Origin: Saururus chinensis
Taxonomy: Eukaryota; Streptophyta; Magnoliopsida; Piperales; Saururaceae
Direction: 5' to 3'
Length of the DNA stretch: 64,000 bases
Assembly: GCA_035235625.1 (NCBI GenBank)
Contig: CP141140.1
Location: 13,350,685 to 13,414,684 of the forward strand
Under the pieces are notes generated by a model, which saw only the letters and a list, made by a program, of their open reading frames with translations, made no database searches and was not told the DNA's origin. The position numbers and the translations under genes were made by a program. Positions 12,205-24,050 of this stretch are shown piece after piece (the stretch's first letter is position 1; every line of letters starts with the position of its first letter).

Positions 12205-14190
12205 CAAATGCTCGAGGAGGACGAACTCCCCTGCAACCACAACCACAACCGGATGATTGAAACCGTTTGATGTAAATCATATCTTTAGCGTCTGTAATAT
12301 ATAGGTTATATTGTTACTTATCAGTTGACGCTGCGTTTCATTGCTAATCACCCCGTCTTAATATCAGCCCCTTTTTGTTAATTCTCTCAATGTGTTCAGC
12401 TAATACAAGATTGGAACAGCATGCCCATGAGAATTTTGCAAGTCCCATCTAGAGCATGGGCAGTCCGAATAATAATGTACTTTGCGGATACTGATCCGGC
12501 ACATGTCTAAACTAACCTGAGTTACTATAATTGGACTTAAATTTCTTTTATACTCTCTAGATTTTGTAACTGGCACAACAAAGGCACAAGCAAAGTACTC
12601 CTTTCTTCCTACATTAATAGTTATATTTAACAAAAAAATTATTCTATATTAATAGTTTTATTTTATTCAATTTAAGTGGTCGAGTACTTAAATAAAAGTA
12701 TCATAAGTTTATTTTTCCTTCTCTTGTATGTTTCACCTTTCAATAAAAAAACTATTTTTTTAAATATAATAATTAATATAAAATAGAATAGTATATGTTA
12801 TAACTAATATACCAATATATTTATCTTCATGACTAGACTAGGGCTGCCAAACTATTTTACCGTTTTACAACAAATATCATACTATTAAGAAATTAAATAA
12901 TATAATTAAATTTATTTAATAAATAAATAAGTAGATAATTTTATTTAATTGTTATCTAAATACGACAGTTATAGAAAAAGATCCCCGTTTGGCATATGAG
13001 ACAATATACTATATCTCATATTCTTTTTTTGACCCTTATTCCTAATGGAATTATTCAATGTGACAATTGTTAATGTTGGGCCAAACTAGTGGGCTAGGTC
13101 TAGCTCCTCGGAGGTTTTTTAGACACAAACTTATTAACTTATTATTTTTATAGTTAATGGACTTGAAATTTTGGATATACAAAACTTACTTGTTATTAAT
13201 TTATAGTTAGAGGACTTGGAATTTGGATATTTGTAAAGTACAAACAACTCTTTCGATTGATTTTTTTTGTAAGAAAATGATTGTATTTAAGGATTAGTAA
13301 ACTTTTTTAGGGAATGTAATATTCATATAGTTCATGATGTTCTAGTTATTTAGTTTAAACTTAAAAATTTATCACACAACATTAATTTCTTTGAACATAT
13401 GACAACTTCTTTGAGTCCATAGGCTATAAGTGCATTATATTATTTATTGTTTGGTTTGATTTTTAAGATTAGCTGTATTTGAAAAAACCAAAAAGATAAT
13501 ATGCACCAAAGTGCACATGCACCCATTGGATTGTCATTTGGCATCTTTTGGGCAGGTAGGTGATAAAAACTCACCTACCCCTTAGTAACATGGGTTGCAC
13601 GATTAAAATTGCTGGACCCATATGCGTTTGGTGCACATGCACCCAACACATATTAACGGGACTCTTGAAAAATAAAATATTATGTTAAATTATGAACTCT
13701 TATGAAAGAAGATGATGGGGAATGGTTAAACCAATTAATTGATTGAGTAATGGTAGATGAAAATGATATAGAATAACCTATATTATATAAGTAAGAGAAA
13801 AGTTATAGAAAAATATATGAAAATGGTTATAATAATGGAACAAATCGTCACGACTTCCAACAAACATGGAAGTTGTCATGTAATTTGTTTATGCTTAAGT
13901 TTATTAAAATTAAATAAAATTTAATATTAGTGGTAATCACGTTTCATAGCTTGTATGATTTGCAAGAAAAATAATATTTCTTCCTTCTTGAAATCAGTAT
14001 CATATTTAGAAAAAGTCAAATATTTAAATTGCTTCATGTTACTCAAATTTTTTAAAATAATCATTTTTTTATTAACACATAGAAAAAGTTAATAGGACAC
14101 TTATTTCAGACCAAATTAATTTTTTAAATGAGACTAATTGCTAGGCTAGTTTAGTGAAAAAAGGCATCTATATATGACTTAAGAAGCAGT
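12205..14190. other. Intergenic DNA between receptor kinase and peptide cluster
   Basis: AT-rich. Holds a MITE-like segment (12597-12790) and a small perfect hairpin at 13555-13579 (arms GGTAGGTGA/TCACCTACC). Short stretches at 12485-12600 and 13850-13880 recur near 19690-19830 and 19860-19880, showing that this flank belonged to the duplicated unit that produced the peptide genes. No gene recognised. Confidence 0.6.
12597..12790. mobile_element. MITE-like element, family shared with 35424-35620
   Basis: An AT-rich segment starting CTCCTTTCTTCCTACATTAA. It shares long stretches with 35424-35620, including TTCTATATTAATAG, a common ACTTATTAAAGAGTATCATAA-like core and TTTCACC. The CTCC(T) start and length fit a Stowaway-type MITE. 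The right border is not clear. Confidence 0.5.
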
Positions 14191-14575
14191 CATTTTATCA
14201 CGTTTTTTATCTTGTGTGGATGACAGTCCTTTTTCAAACTACATTGTCCCTTTTCACAATAGAAGGGGTCACTTTTGCTTACAGTCCAAAGCTCAGACTG
14301 AAATAGTACTTACGAAAACAACAATTTGACCCATTTGAACAGCTATAACTTATCAATTGAGTGGGAACATGCAAAAGGTTTGCAAATTTTGACTTGACTC
14401 TTCTTTGTTCAATTCTAGCGGCGTTCCTGCACATGACTCCCTTTCAAGCCAAATAATAATAAAACAAAAAAGCTTCCCTTTCAAGTTTCAAAATTTCCTA
14501 TTATTTTGTGAGGGTAAAGCTTTGAACAAGTCGAGGATCTGAACTTAAACTTGCTGACTAAACTGATCAAGCCTC

Positions 14576-14582
14576 TATATAA
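14576..14582 (+). promoter_or_regulatory. TATA box of peptide gene A
   Basis: TATATAA, 64 bp before the end of the leader at ATG 14646. The surrounding CTCTATATAAGGCTGGAG is conserved at the same place in the duplicate gene C. Confidence 0.65.
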
Positions 14583-14645
14583 GGCTGGAGCAATGGATGC
14601 GCTTCCACAAAGAGGCTTGAAGGATCTTAAAGAGGACAATCGAAA

Positions 14646-15205
14646 ATGCGTAGACCTTATTTTCTTGTGATTCTGTTAATTTCAGCTGTTCTACTCGTCT
14701 CCTCCTCACAAGGTAATAAAGTGTAAACACATTTCCGGCTCGTGTTACATCTATCCTAAAGTCTTATAATTTGTTAAGAAAAAAGTGTCGTTTGATAATT
14801 TACCATTTATGTAGGATTAAGAAGAGCAGAGATGGCAACCAAGGCTGAATATGGACGAGAAGTTTCAGCGGTCCGTGTTCCTACTCTTAACGTTTTGTTG
14901 GATAATCTTTTATGTCAGCTTTAATTTTAGGAAAAAATTAGCTAGAGCTAGAAAAAGTGAGCTGAAGCCCCTGGCCGTCAGCCATGATCTATTATGGGCT
15001 CCAGCTTACTAGCCCGCAGTACTAAGACATTCTCTTAATTTTAACACTGGTGTTGGCAAAAAAAATTACTAAAATAATCACATGCATGTGAATGCTTTAG
15101 GTACACTTTGAGGAACTACGGGACATGGAGGAATATAAATCGTTGGACTATGATCCTCCCAGTCGCAACCCTCCTAGTGGAGGGACGCCACCTGCTGGAA
15201 ACTAG
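14646..15205 (+). CDS. PSY-like secreted peptide precursor, gene A (75 aa)
   Basis: Exons 14646-14712, 14815-14870 and 15101-15205; introns of 102 bp (phase 1) and 230 bp (phase 0), all GT-AG. The product has a signal peptide (MRRPYFLVILLISAVLLVSS), a short basic/acidic propeptide (LRRAEMATKAEY) and an acidic stretch leading to LDYDPPSRNPPSGGTPP at the C-terminus. The core DYxxPxxNP matches plant peptides containing sulfated tyrosine (PSY) and the bacterial mimic RaxX. The Asp before Tyr is what tyrosylprotein sulfotransferase needs. The His usual two residues after NP is missing. By family knowledge such peptides are secreted, sulfated and read by LRR receptor kinases to promote growth. The leader, splice sites and conserved gene plan support the model. 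The PSY assignment rests on a short motif. Confidence 0.78.
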
Positions 15206-15534
15206 CACGGAGGTAGCCCACAGACCAATGGAACACTGAACCTGGAGAAGAAAGATTTTTGGCTATATATATACATATATATATGCAGATCCAATAACGG
15301 CTGTAGCTTATAAGAATTTGCATTTCACAGTTTTTGCGATGCAATAATAACATTGAGACTTATGAATATATTTTAATACCACTTTTCAGTAATAAGTTTT
15401 TTCAGTTAATTATGGTATTTATTATTACAAACTCTATGTCATTGGTGAAGTTATGTTCTTCTTAAGGACAAATAAAATTAATAATGCACGGGGTATTTCA
15501 CTTCGTAGAGAAATTAGTTAATCTTTACTATATA

Positions 15535-15667
15535 CCCCCTCTATCCTAGTTTAATAGACTGCATACATTTGAAAACCAAAATGTATTAAAATTAGTTTGT
15601 TTTGGTTTTCAAATGCAAACTATTATAGTATACAAAAAAATAAACTATTATAGTGGGGTAGGGGGAG
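15535..15667. mobile_element. Stowaway-like MITE
   Basis: A 133 bp palindromic element starting CCCCCTCTATCCTAGTTTAA and ending in its near reverse complement (TATAGTGGGGTAGGGGGAG), flanked by TA on both sides as Stowaway insertions are. Inner parts also fold back on each other. Confidence 0.7.
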
Positions 15668-15671
15668 TATC

Positions 15672-15770
15672 GTACTCCTTTTGTCTTAAATTAATAGCTT
15701 CATTTAGTTTTTTTAAAATGAACTAATTTTAGTTCATTTTGAAAAAAAAATAAAGCTTTTAATGTAAGAG
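15672..15770. mobile_element. Truncated Stowaway-like MITE (same family as 61796-61898)
   Basis: Starts TACTCCTTTTGTCTTAAATT and shares TTAAATTAATAGCT and TTTTAGTTCAT with the better preserved copy at 61796-61898. It adjoins the previous MITE directly. The right end is degraded. Confidence 0.5.
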
Positions 15771-18668
15771 AGAAAATATAATTTTAGGTTTATTAACACA
15801 ACCAACTTAATTTCTTCGTCTGTCTAATTTGCACTTTGTACATAAATTTGTGCCCCTAATGACTCACAAGTACAAACATAAGCTCAGCATTGCGTACTAT
15901 ATATTGTTGTCTCTATTTGGTAAATGATTAATGTAGAAGGAGATAAAACGTAAACGGGAACAAATGTTAAAATTGCCCTCTAGTACTCATAAGATTCCTT
16001 AGAAACTTATAGAATAAGTTACCACACATAAATGTTGATTATTGTGCTTGCTCGTTTAAAAGATCATGATCACTAGTGAATGAATATGTGTCCCTTAAGG
16101 ATTCTCTCTCCATTGTAACCGTGTCAATTTTCTCATATTAAATGTCTTATTTATAAAAAAAAATAAATTTTTTGAAGAAAGTGAAAAACATCTTAGACTA
16201 AAAAATGCCAAACTTTAATTAAACTCTAACTTAGATTCTCATGCTCCTCCTATTAATGGTAAGAAGTATATTAGAAGTTTTCTACTTGGAAGGAGTATAT
16301 AACACTTAATGAATGATAAATAGTTTTTTAATAAAAACTTATTATAGGATGGAGGGAGTATGATTTTGTGCGCTATTAGTTTGGACGTAATAATATAGCT
16401 TAGCATTTTTTGTTGATTGTACAAGTATTATAATTTTATGTAATCGTTTTATCTAAATTCATTTGCAAGAAATTATGTAATTTATTACTTATTAGAGCTT
16501 GAAACATATTTCGTACTACAGTGTGTAGATGCAAATTTGTTTGTGCCTTGTGAGTTGTGATCCAGGTAGACCAAGTGAACAAACAATCAACACTTGTTCG
16601 TATTCCATATATGGTTCGCATAGAGACGTCTTTGGCTTCTATACATAAACCTTCCATAGATATAGTTTTAGACGCATCTAGGTCAAGCTCCGTGAACTTA
16701 AGTCAATGACCATGGTATGTAGAAGTCTTAACATGGTTTATAAAGGCCCAATAAGGTATTTATGTTTAATATAACCTGGGGCCCGGTTCCATATAAAGCC
16801 TAGTGTACTATTCTAATAACTTTATGTACTATGTCAAGGATTCGGTTATGAAAGCATTTTCCTACAAGTTTTTAGTCACCATAATCTACAAAAAGAAATT
16901 TTTATAAAATAATTAAAAGAACACGTCTATTCCCCCCCCAAAAAATGCTTAGAGACCCCATCACAAAAAAATAACATGCATTCTTTTTACAACTCAGTAC
17001 CCCCCACACCCCCCCTATAAGTTTACTCATGCCACCCCAAATCTTTTGGAGGCTTTTTGATGGGTGGTACCCTCCGCCAAATAAAATTGATTTGAACGAA
17101 GGCCTTAAGTCCTCACCAAATTAAGATATATAATTTGTTATGATATGATGGTTTTTGATATATTCTGTTTTGATCTGATTTGCTTTGAAATACTTTATTT
17201 TGATTTGATATGCTTCGATATGATCTAAGATAATCTGTTATGGTCAGAAGAAATTTAATATGATTTGATGTGATCCAGTTTGTCTCTGTTGTGCGTTCTG
17301 CTATGCTTTGTAAGAGAGCAGGATATGTGATTCCGCTGAGTTATTAACTTCTGTTCTACTTCGATGATTTATGAGATTTCTGTCTGACTCTGAATGATTT
17401 ATTTGAATATAAAGTTATATGTATTTTAATGTATATGATTTTGTGATGCTTGATGTATATAATAGCCGTTAAGCACAACTACATTAAGATCCAATCGTAT
17501 TAGAATAATATTATATATATTATCTAATATATACATAGGTAACCAATGGTATAATAGTATTAGACCGATCCAAATTAATTATAAAATTATGTTTATTCTG
17601 ACTTACGTGCAACGAAGTGCTCAAACTCCGTAGTATGTAGAATAACGTTACGACTCTTGTACATAGAGTCTATGGCTCTTGGTTAGTCTCATTTTAATTT
17701 TTTTATTTAGTTTAATAAACTCCAATTTTATTTTCTGAATGACTCCAATTCAGGTTGGTATTCCTGGTCTGGGCTGTTTATGCGACAATTTTTTTTTACT
17801 TTTTAACTATAAGTGTCCAAGCCCTAAGGACCCACCTAGATAGCCGACTAGCCTCTTAACCATGTGTCAATTACCTTGGTACCTGGAATGCTTTCGCACC
17901 ACAACACACCGAATACGTTGAAGGTATAGCCTTTGTGGATGGCCGGCCGCCGGCCGGAGTGGAGATTCGGACATAATTAAAGAGTTAGGAAACTCAATTA
18001 ATTAATCTCATTGATGAAGATGTGCACATTTATATTTACTACTTTGACGCCAAGTTTCATATAGAAATAACCTACAGGTGCAAAGCCGTGGGTTTACGAG
18101 GCATGTTTGCTGAAAGCACGGTGATTTGAGTTTGAAGGAGACTGGTCGTATAAACATTTTGTCCTAGAATTGGTAATGTAATCTTAACAACAGCCATTTT
18201 TAAAGAGCATTTATTTTGTGGGATATAAAACCGGATTTGTTTTAGGTATGCACTTCAACTCCATAAACATTTGTATGTGATGACCACTTGAAAGGGAAAG
18301 ACTAATAGAAAGTGTCTACCCAATCAGAATGTCATGCACCTACTACACGACCACATAACAAAAAGACAGTTGAAACTTTGAATCAGTTTTGCTTCTTTTT
18401 ATATTTGAAAAAATAAATATAAGTTTGGGTTTATATGCGTCAGCAGGAGCCTCCGTATCATTGGCCATCAAATATTTTCTGGGAAGGGGGACAAAAAACC
18501 TATCTAAATAATGTCTGCCGTCCGATCAAAATCCAACGGCCAATAATGCTGCTTAGCCTCACACTATCATGAGTCCGGGCTGGACTCTATTTCGACAGTT
18601 CTTTAAAATTGAGAGCTTCTTCATCAAATATAAAATTGAGAGCTTCACCTACAACGCGTAATACGCCC

Positions 18669-18674
18669 TATAAA
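18669..18674 (+). promoter_or_regulatory. TATA box of peptide gene B
   Basis: TATAAA about 70 bp upstream of the gene B ATG, at the same distance as in the sister genes. Confidence 0.55.
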
Positions 18675-18741
18675 TTCTAACCGTTCATCTCTACTTCAAA
18701 AACGATAAAGAGACATCCCCTTAGCTAGAAGGTAAACAAAT

Positions 18742-19189
18742 ATGGGTTGCTCTCATTCTCTTCTACTCTTCGCGATTTCAGCCCTGTTAGTTCTCACTTC
18801 CACACAAGGTAAAACGTATCCTACATCTAGCAATTTCGTCGACATGTTCATCTTCCTGATGGATCCCTCCCTTGTCCCTTCCACTTTACAGGACTAAAAA
18901 GAATGGAGGCGTCAGTAGGACATCCAGTGGGATTACCAGAGGTAGAAATTTTTACTTTCTTTTCACAATTTAAGATATATATTGATGTTAACTAGGGTCA
19001 TGTCGTTTTATATGGTTGTCTCTCCAGGTGAATCTTGAGGATAAAAGCTCACGGGAAGTGTATAGATCGGACTATAATGATCCCTGTAATAACATAACCC
19101 CTACGGTACCAACTCCACATGAAGGAGGTCCCCATAGAGAAAAAATTACTCCTGGAGTAGGCAAGCGTGGAGTCTGTTATGGAAACTGA
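18742..19189 (+). CDS. PSY-like secreted peptide precursor, gene B (92 aa, divergent)
   Basis: Exons 18742-18808, 18892-18941 and 19028-19189; introns of 83 bp (phase 1) and 86 bp (phase 0), GT-AG. Exon 1 has the same 67 bp length as genes A and C and encodes a signal peptide (MGCSHSLLLFAISALLVLTS). Exon 2 gives GLKRMEASVGHPVGLPE. Exon 3 gives VNLEDKSSREVYRSDYNDPCNN, then a tail about 20 residues longer than in the sisters, rich in Pro, Gly and basic residues and ending KRGVCYGN. The core keeps Asp-Tyr, Pro at +5 and Asn at +8 (counting Asp as 1), but Pro +9 is replaced by Ile, and two Cys appear (one in the core, one near the end). It may make a different ligand, or be drifting. Secreted precursor by structure; ligand identity is inference. 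Confidence 0.68.
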
Positions 19190-20950
19190 ACTCGTGGAAA
19201 CATGGCTGCAATATTCTTGTGAAGTGCGTCTTCTCGCGCCTGATTTACAGTTGTTTATTACACTCTGAAGTCTGAAATCCTCAGAGTGAGCTTTTTGTTT
19301 CCTAATAATATTAATTAGTTTTCTCAAATCTAATAATTTTTAGTAGCTGGCTTACATTTGCATTGATAAAAGATTGTAATTTCGTGATGGTCTCAGTTCG
19401 AGCAAAGATACATTATCTGTATCCCAACTGGTTAGGTTGTCGAGGGTTGGAATAGTGTCGATCAAGCCTTCAAATCCGCTTATTACCATTCCATTCAGCA
19501 CAAAAAAAAAAACGAACAGTATCACTGTTCAATCCATTCAATGTCAGTAAAATCTTAACTTGATTCAAATCCTCTAAGATGTATTTCGTTGGTGGCGCCG
19601 CAATTCAATGTTCCTTACAAATTTCATCATTTGCAAGTACCTCTCTTGGTATTTTACGTCTTCAAGTATGTTCTGAGCTCTGAAGAATGCACTGCTGATC
19701 CGGCATATGACCAGACTAACCTGAAATTCTATGATTGGGCGTAATTGCATGTTTTTTTATACTATCTAGATTTTTCAACTCTGCCTTCGGACTTGAGGAT
19801 CGGTGTGACCACAAAGGCACAAACAGGTGCATGTTAGCTAAGATAGTGGGTACTTGGCTCTATGACTTCCAACAAACATGTGAAGTGTTAAGGAAGTTGT
19901 TCACGGACATATATAATGGAATTAATTTAAAGAACACGTTTATATGGAACCCAAAAAACCCTTAAATATTCCGTTTCTTATTTACCTTAATTGAAAATTT
20001 TTAAATCACTCGTATACCTTAGAATATAATGAATTTTTACCTCCTTCACTTTACCTATTCCTCCTTCCTTCTCCGGTGTCGGCAGTTGGTATCGCCGGCC
20101 GGTAGCCTCTGTGCATGGCTGCTGCAGCCGAAGTCGTGGCCTTTTTGGCTGCACAGACTGCAGCCTAGCTATGACAGCCAAGGTCAGATATGGCCTGCCT
20201 TGGCGCTGGTCATGGCAGCCAAGCCAGCTAGAACCAGATTGGCCTTGGCCTTGCTACCAGATGCCACCACGGCCAATGCCAAGGCAGAGTTGGCCACCAC
20301 TGTTAGAGCTGCGATCAAGACCAGTTTGGTTGCGGCAACCAGAGCTAGGACCAGTCTGACCCTGGTCTCTGCTCCTGGTAGCACGACGGCAACTCTTCGG
20401 CATCGTCGGTTGTTAATGAGGAGGAAGAAAAAGAAAAAGTGGTGGGGGAGGAGCTACGACGGCCGAAGACGCTGTCTTCGCCGTCGCATGAGCTGTTGCT
20501 GTCGCCAATGCTGTCGTTGCGTCGAAGCTGGCAACGAGATGTTGATTTTAGTTGGGTGATGGGTGAGATAAATAATGTGGTTTTTAGGGTTAGGAGAGCA
20601 AAGAAAAAAATATTGGATATTTTTTGTAAAATGTGATACCGAGGGGTTGTTCTAATTTAAATTTCAATGGTTAATAGTAAATTAGTTGATGGTGGATTTT
20701 ATCTCTTGCTGCTGCACGTGGACGTAGGCTATGCCGAACCATGTAAAGTTTGTCTTCTCCTCTTCTCTTGCCGAGTTCTCTTCTTTGATTTATTTTTGCA
20801 CTGGATCAAATTCATATACTGGTTGTTTGGTACTAAAGAGTCTTGTACAACTTTAGTTTCACCAGCTTAAGCGGGTTAAAAGAACAGTAATTTCTAGTTA
20901 AAAATCTAGTTTAGGGGAAACTAGAATCTAACTCACTTTAGAAGGGTCAC
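19190..20950. other. Intergenic DNA between peptide genes B and C
   Basis: 19690-19880 repeats parts of 12485-12600 and 13850-13880. 20060-20560 is a GC-rich island (about 500 bp) with overlapping open frames rich in Ala, Arg and Leu on both strands. It resembles no family I know and may be captured or low-complexity sequence. No gene is called. Confidence 0.5.
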
Positions 20951-21408
20951 TTACTAGTCTAGTGGCTGATCCTTTTTCAAACTACATGGCCCTTATTCCA
21001 CATAAACAGGATCCATTGTCCTTATCAGTCTCAAAATTCAAGGACAGACTGAAATAATGCTTACTAAAGCAACGTTTTTCTCGTTGCTTTAATTTATCAT
21101 TTGAGTCAGAACATGGAAAATAATTGCAATTTTTGACTTGACGAGTCCGGTTAGTATATGCTTGGCACATCTGGGGTACGTGGCACATTGCGGGCCATCG
21201 GATCTTAATCCAACCGTGCACGTAAAATGGGGGCAGGTGGGTTTGGATCTCGATCTTGAATCGTTCTCCTTGCTCAATAGTTTATTGTTAGCAGCATTCC
21301 TGCACACTACTCCCTTTCAAAGTTTCAAAATTGGCCATCAATATATAGGAGTAGTAGCTTTGAACAAGTCAAGGATCTGAAACTTGCACAGCAAGCTAAT
21401 CAACCCTC

Positions 21409-21415
21409 TATATAA
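21409..21415 (+). promoter_or_regulatory. TATA box of peptide gene C
   Basis: TATATAA in the context CTCTATATAAGGCTGGAG, which is identical in gene A. Lies 70-76 bp before the ATG at 21485. Confidence 0.65.
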
Positions 21416-21484
21416 GGCTGGAGTAATGGATGCACCACCACAAAGAGGCTTGAAGGAATTCATTATCAAAGAAGACAATCGAAA

Positions 21485-21925
21485 ATGGTTAGACTTTATT
21501 TTCTTGCGATTTTGTTGATTTCAGCTGTTCTACTCATCTCCTCCTCACACGGTAAAGCACATTTTCAGCTTTTGTTTCCTCTATCGTACTTTTGTCTCAA
21601 TTTGGAAACATAGATTCAGACGGATAATTTTCTTTGTATGTAGGATTAAGAAGAGCAGAGATGGCAGCCAAGGCTGGATATAGAGTAGATGTTTCATCGG
21701 TTAGTACACAGTAGTGTTCCAATTCTTCAACGTTCTGTTGAATTTCCCTTTTATGTCAGCTTTTAGAACTGTTGTTGGCGACAAAATTTTAGTAAAATAA
21801 TCACTTGTATGTGAATGCTTTAGGTGAACTCTGAGGAAGGACGGGACTTGAAGGAAAACATATGGTTGGATTATGATCCTCCTCATCGCAACCCTCCTAG
21901 TGGAGTGACGCCACCTGCAATCTAG
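21485..21925 (+). CDS. PSY-like secreted peptide precursor, gene C (74 aa)
   Basis: Exons 21485-21551, 21644-21699 and 21824-21925; introns of 92 bp (phase 1) and 124 bp (phase 0), GT-AG. Signal peptide MVRLYFLAILLISAVLLISS, propeptide LRRAEMAAKAGYRVDVSS, then VNSEEGRDLKENIW and the core LDYDPPHRNPPSGVTPPAI. It differs from gene A in the core only by His for Ser at position 6 and Val for Gly at 13, while the middle region (exon 3 start) is much less alike. That is the pattern expected of a peptide precursor in which only the mature ligand and signal are held. Asp-Tyr, Pro5, Asn8 and Pro9 of the PSY core are present. Probably functional: all splice sites, frame and TATA box are intact. Confidence 0.78.
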
Positions 21926-22249
21926 AATGGACTTAGCCCAAAGAACTGAACAGGAGACTAAAAAGTTCTTGCTCTCCTTCCGTCTCATAAAAAAAAATCA
22001 GGCTCTAGCGTCCAAATTTTGAAATTTTCTTGTAAAAGTTTGAATGCAATAATAATACTGAGACTTTGGAATATATTTCCGTACCATATAACGATATGCA
22101 TATCATATTCTAAACATGATCAGCGAACTTGTCCACCATATTCTTGTACAAAACAGGAATTAATACAAGAGTTTTTTCTATATTACTTGCTCGAGATACA
22201 AATACTCCATTTTTTTAAAATTTTAACACTTAATCCTATATGACCGGGT

Positions 22250-22815
22250 TTACAATAAATATACTTAGATAGTGGAAGGAAATCAACTATAAGCATGCAT
22301 ATGTATACAAACCAGTGTAAAGTGGTTGCCAGAATTGGTTTACTGTAACCCCTGATCGGATTCAAATTGCGTAGCAATAATTTTCTTCGCTGGTGTCTTT
22401 GATCTAAGGAAAATAATGCAAAATAGAAGAGATTTTTTTTACCACTTTGAGTCAAACAATGAAGGGGAACACTCAGCAGCATAATGGGACCATTTGACGT
22501 ACAAAACTTGAACACAGAAAAAGCTTTTTATCTATCTTGGGCATCAAGCAGGATGCTTCAATTGAGCCCAAAGGTAGACGTTAGAGGAAGAGTTTTTTAT
22601 GCTCCTTGTATATGACGAGCCTAGTATAAGAAACGTTTAAAGAGATATGATATTTAAGATCGATGATACATTTATGAATACATGTTAACATTTATGTGTC
22701 ATTGATCTCAAAGATGAACGGCTTCCAGCGTTCCTCATGTTAGACTCATGGTAAATAAGAGCATATAAAACGCTTCTCAAATTATTATTTTTATAAGTAT
22801 GAGCGCTCTCGACCC
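22250..22815. repeat. Flanking duplicate shared with 24585-25020
   Basis: Shares long stretches with 24585-25020: AAGCATGCATATGTATACAA, TTGGTTTACTGTAA, TTTGAGTCAAACAATGAAGG, GGGCATCAAGCAGGATGCTT and ATGAGCGCTCT, in the same order. About 60 extra bp near 22590-22650 interrupt this copy. The partner forms the region between gene D and the HNH gene, so the two peptide genes C and D were duplicated with some downstream DNA. Confidence 0.8.
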
Positions 22816-23984
22816 TATTATTTAATAATGTAAATACCTAAGGTAGAGAAATTAGAAAGAAATTCTCTTAAAATTCTTTTTTTTTTATAATTTAATTTTA
22901 TTTAATAGTTTTTTATTAGATTTTTATAGTTTTTGACGTGTATCTAATAAAGTTATAATACTCTCTCCAACTTTCACTTTCTCAAATAACATTGAAAATA
23001 TTTAATATCTATTTATAATATTACAATGTATCTATATTCTTTATGTTTGGCCCATGTAAAAATTATATATAAAATATTAATTAAAAAATAATTAACAAAA
23101 AAATAGAGTTACTTGCATACCAAACTCAACTCAACTAAGGTAAAATTTTAACTTAATTAACAAATAGGGTCGGGTCATAACTTAACTTAATTTAAATATG
23201 AGCCCAGACATGATTCCCGGCCCATGAGGCGGATACCTGTCAAATGGAAATTGAACTCACAGTGACATAACCTTGGCCGCAATGTTCTTACGAAGTTTTT
23301 GCCTGTTTAGCCTGAATCATGATTAGACGGCAGCGATGATTTCTTCAGTACCAGCTTTTGTTTTCAATAAATCAAGAATTTTCTGAGTTGTGTTTTTTTT
23401 TTTCCAATTTCCAACAATAATCATGGCCAAATTTGAGTTGGCTGGCTCAAATTTTCATCAATGAAAGATTGCTGCGAGAAGCCAAGATGCATTCATTATT
23501 TAGTATCCAAGATGTCCGCTGCCCGAGCTACAAGTTTCAGCATATGGTCGAGTGGGTGTCATGAAAATTTAAGCAAATAGCTCGGCAGTGGCCTTCAGTT
23601 AATTAACTTAATCCGGCCGGTCCACTTTCGCTACTCCTCTTGGTCCTAACTCTGTGGGACCTTTTGTGGGCCCGCTGCTAACGAATTAGCAAACACCACC
23701 CTTGTGGGACCATGAACTCTTCCATTGAATTTGTTGTTGCCTGTTGAATTGACTTGCGAGTTGTTTCACGGAAGTCCACATTTGAATCGGCCCGGCAGCA
23801 TTTTTACTGGTGAAGATGTTCTTATTATGGAAAGCCTCGTCCACATCGTGGCCAGGTTAAGGTTGAATTTGAACGTCTAGCTACTTAATTACAATTTAAA
23901 CTTCGAAAACCATGCATTCTTTAGTCAATCCCTTCCCTGGATATTTTCTTCTCTCATTTGTTGAAACGTTCAGAAAGTTATAAG

Positions 23985-23993
23985 TATATAAAT
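23985..23993 (+). promoter_or_regulatory. TATA box of peptide gene D
   Basis: TATATAAAT, 58-66 bp before the gene D ATG; spacing as in the sister genes. Confidence 0.6.
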
Positions 23994-24050
23994 AGTTAAA
24001 TTGGGCTTACATATCTTTGAAACCTATCGCAAGTAAAAGAAGATCAGGTC

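Larger units (their letters stand above)
14195..15390. repeat. Tandem duplicate unit A (pairs with 20955-22085)
   Basis: The promoter, all exons, introns and 3' flank of this segment align with 20955-22085. Shared landmarks include TTTTTCAAACTACAT upstream, the CTCTATATAAGGCTGGAG promoter word, GAGGCTTGAAGGA in the leader and GCAATAATAA(C/T)A(C/T)TGAGACTT downstream. This marks the two peptide genes inside as tandem duplicates. Confidence 0.8.
15206..18660. other. Intergenic DNA between peptide genes A and B
   Basis: Holds two MITEs (15535-15667 and 15672-15770). There is another MITE-like stretch ending ATAGGATGGAGGGAGTA near 16340-16362, and a T-rich stretch at about 17100-17480 with many GATTTGATATG words that could be old LTR sequence. 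A small GC-rich palindrome sits near 17942-17960. No gene recognised. Confidence 0.5.
20955..22085. repeat. Tandem duplicate unit C (pairs with 14195-15390)
   Basis: See the matching unit: promoter, exon-intron structure and 3' flank correspond throughout, with moderate divergence in the noncoding parts and an extra stretch near 21140-21280 upstream of the promoter that unit A lacks. Confidence 0.8.
22086..24000. other. Intergenic DNA between peptide genes C and D
   Basis: 22250-22815 is a copy of the sequence at 24585-25020 (listed separately). The rest is AT-rich with no recognised gene. An antisense open frame at 22183-22515 is only the by-product of that repeat. Confidence 0.55.

Noticed and set aside
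17100-17480. Possible LTR fragment rich in GATTTGATATG words
   Set aside because: No TG...CA borders, primer site or target duplication could be found; left as intergenic.
20029-20559. GC-rich open frames of up to 176 codons on both strands
   Set aside because: Low-complexity Ala/Arg/Leu text, overlapping frames on both strands and no family motif. GC richness alone explains the lack of stops.
22183-22515. Antisense 110-codon frame with a related frame at 24493-24859
   Set aside because: The resemblance comes from the duplicated DNA. The frame is not kept between the copies, so no selection on protein is visible.
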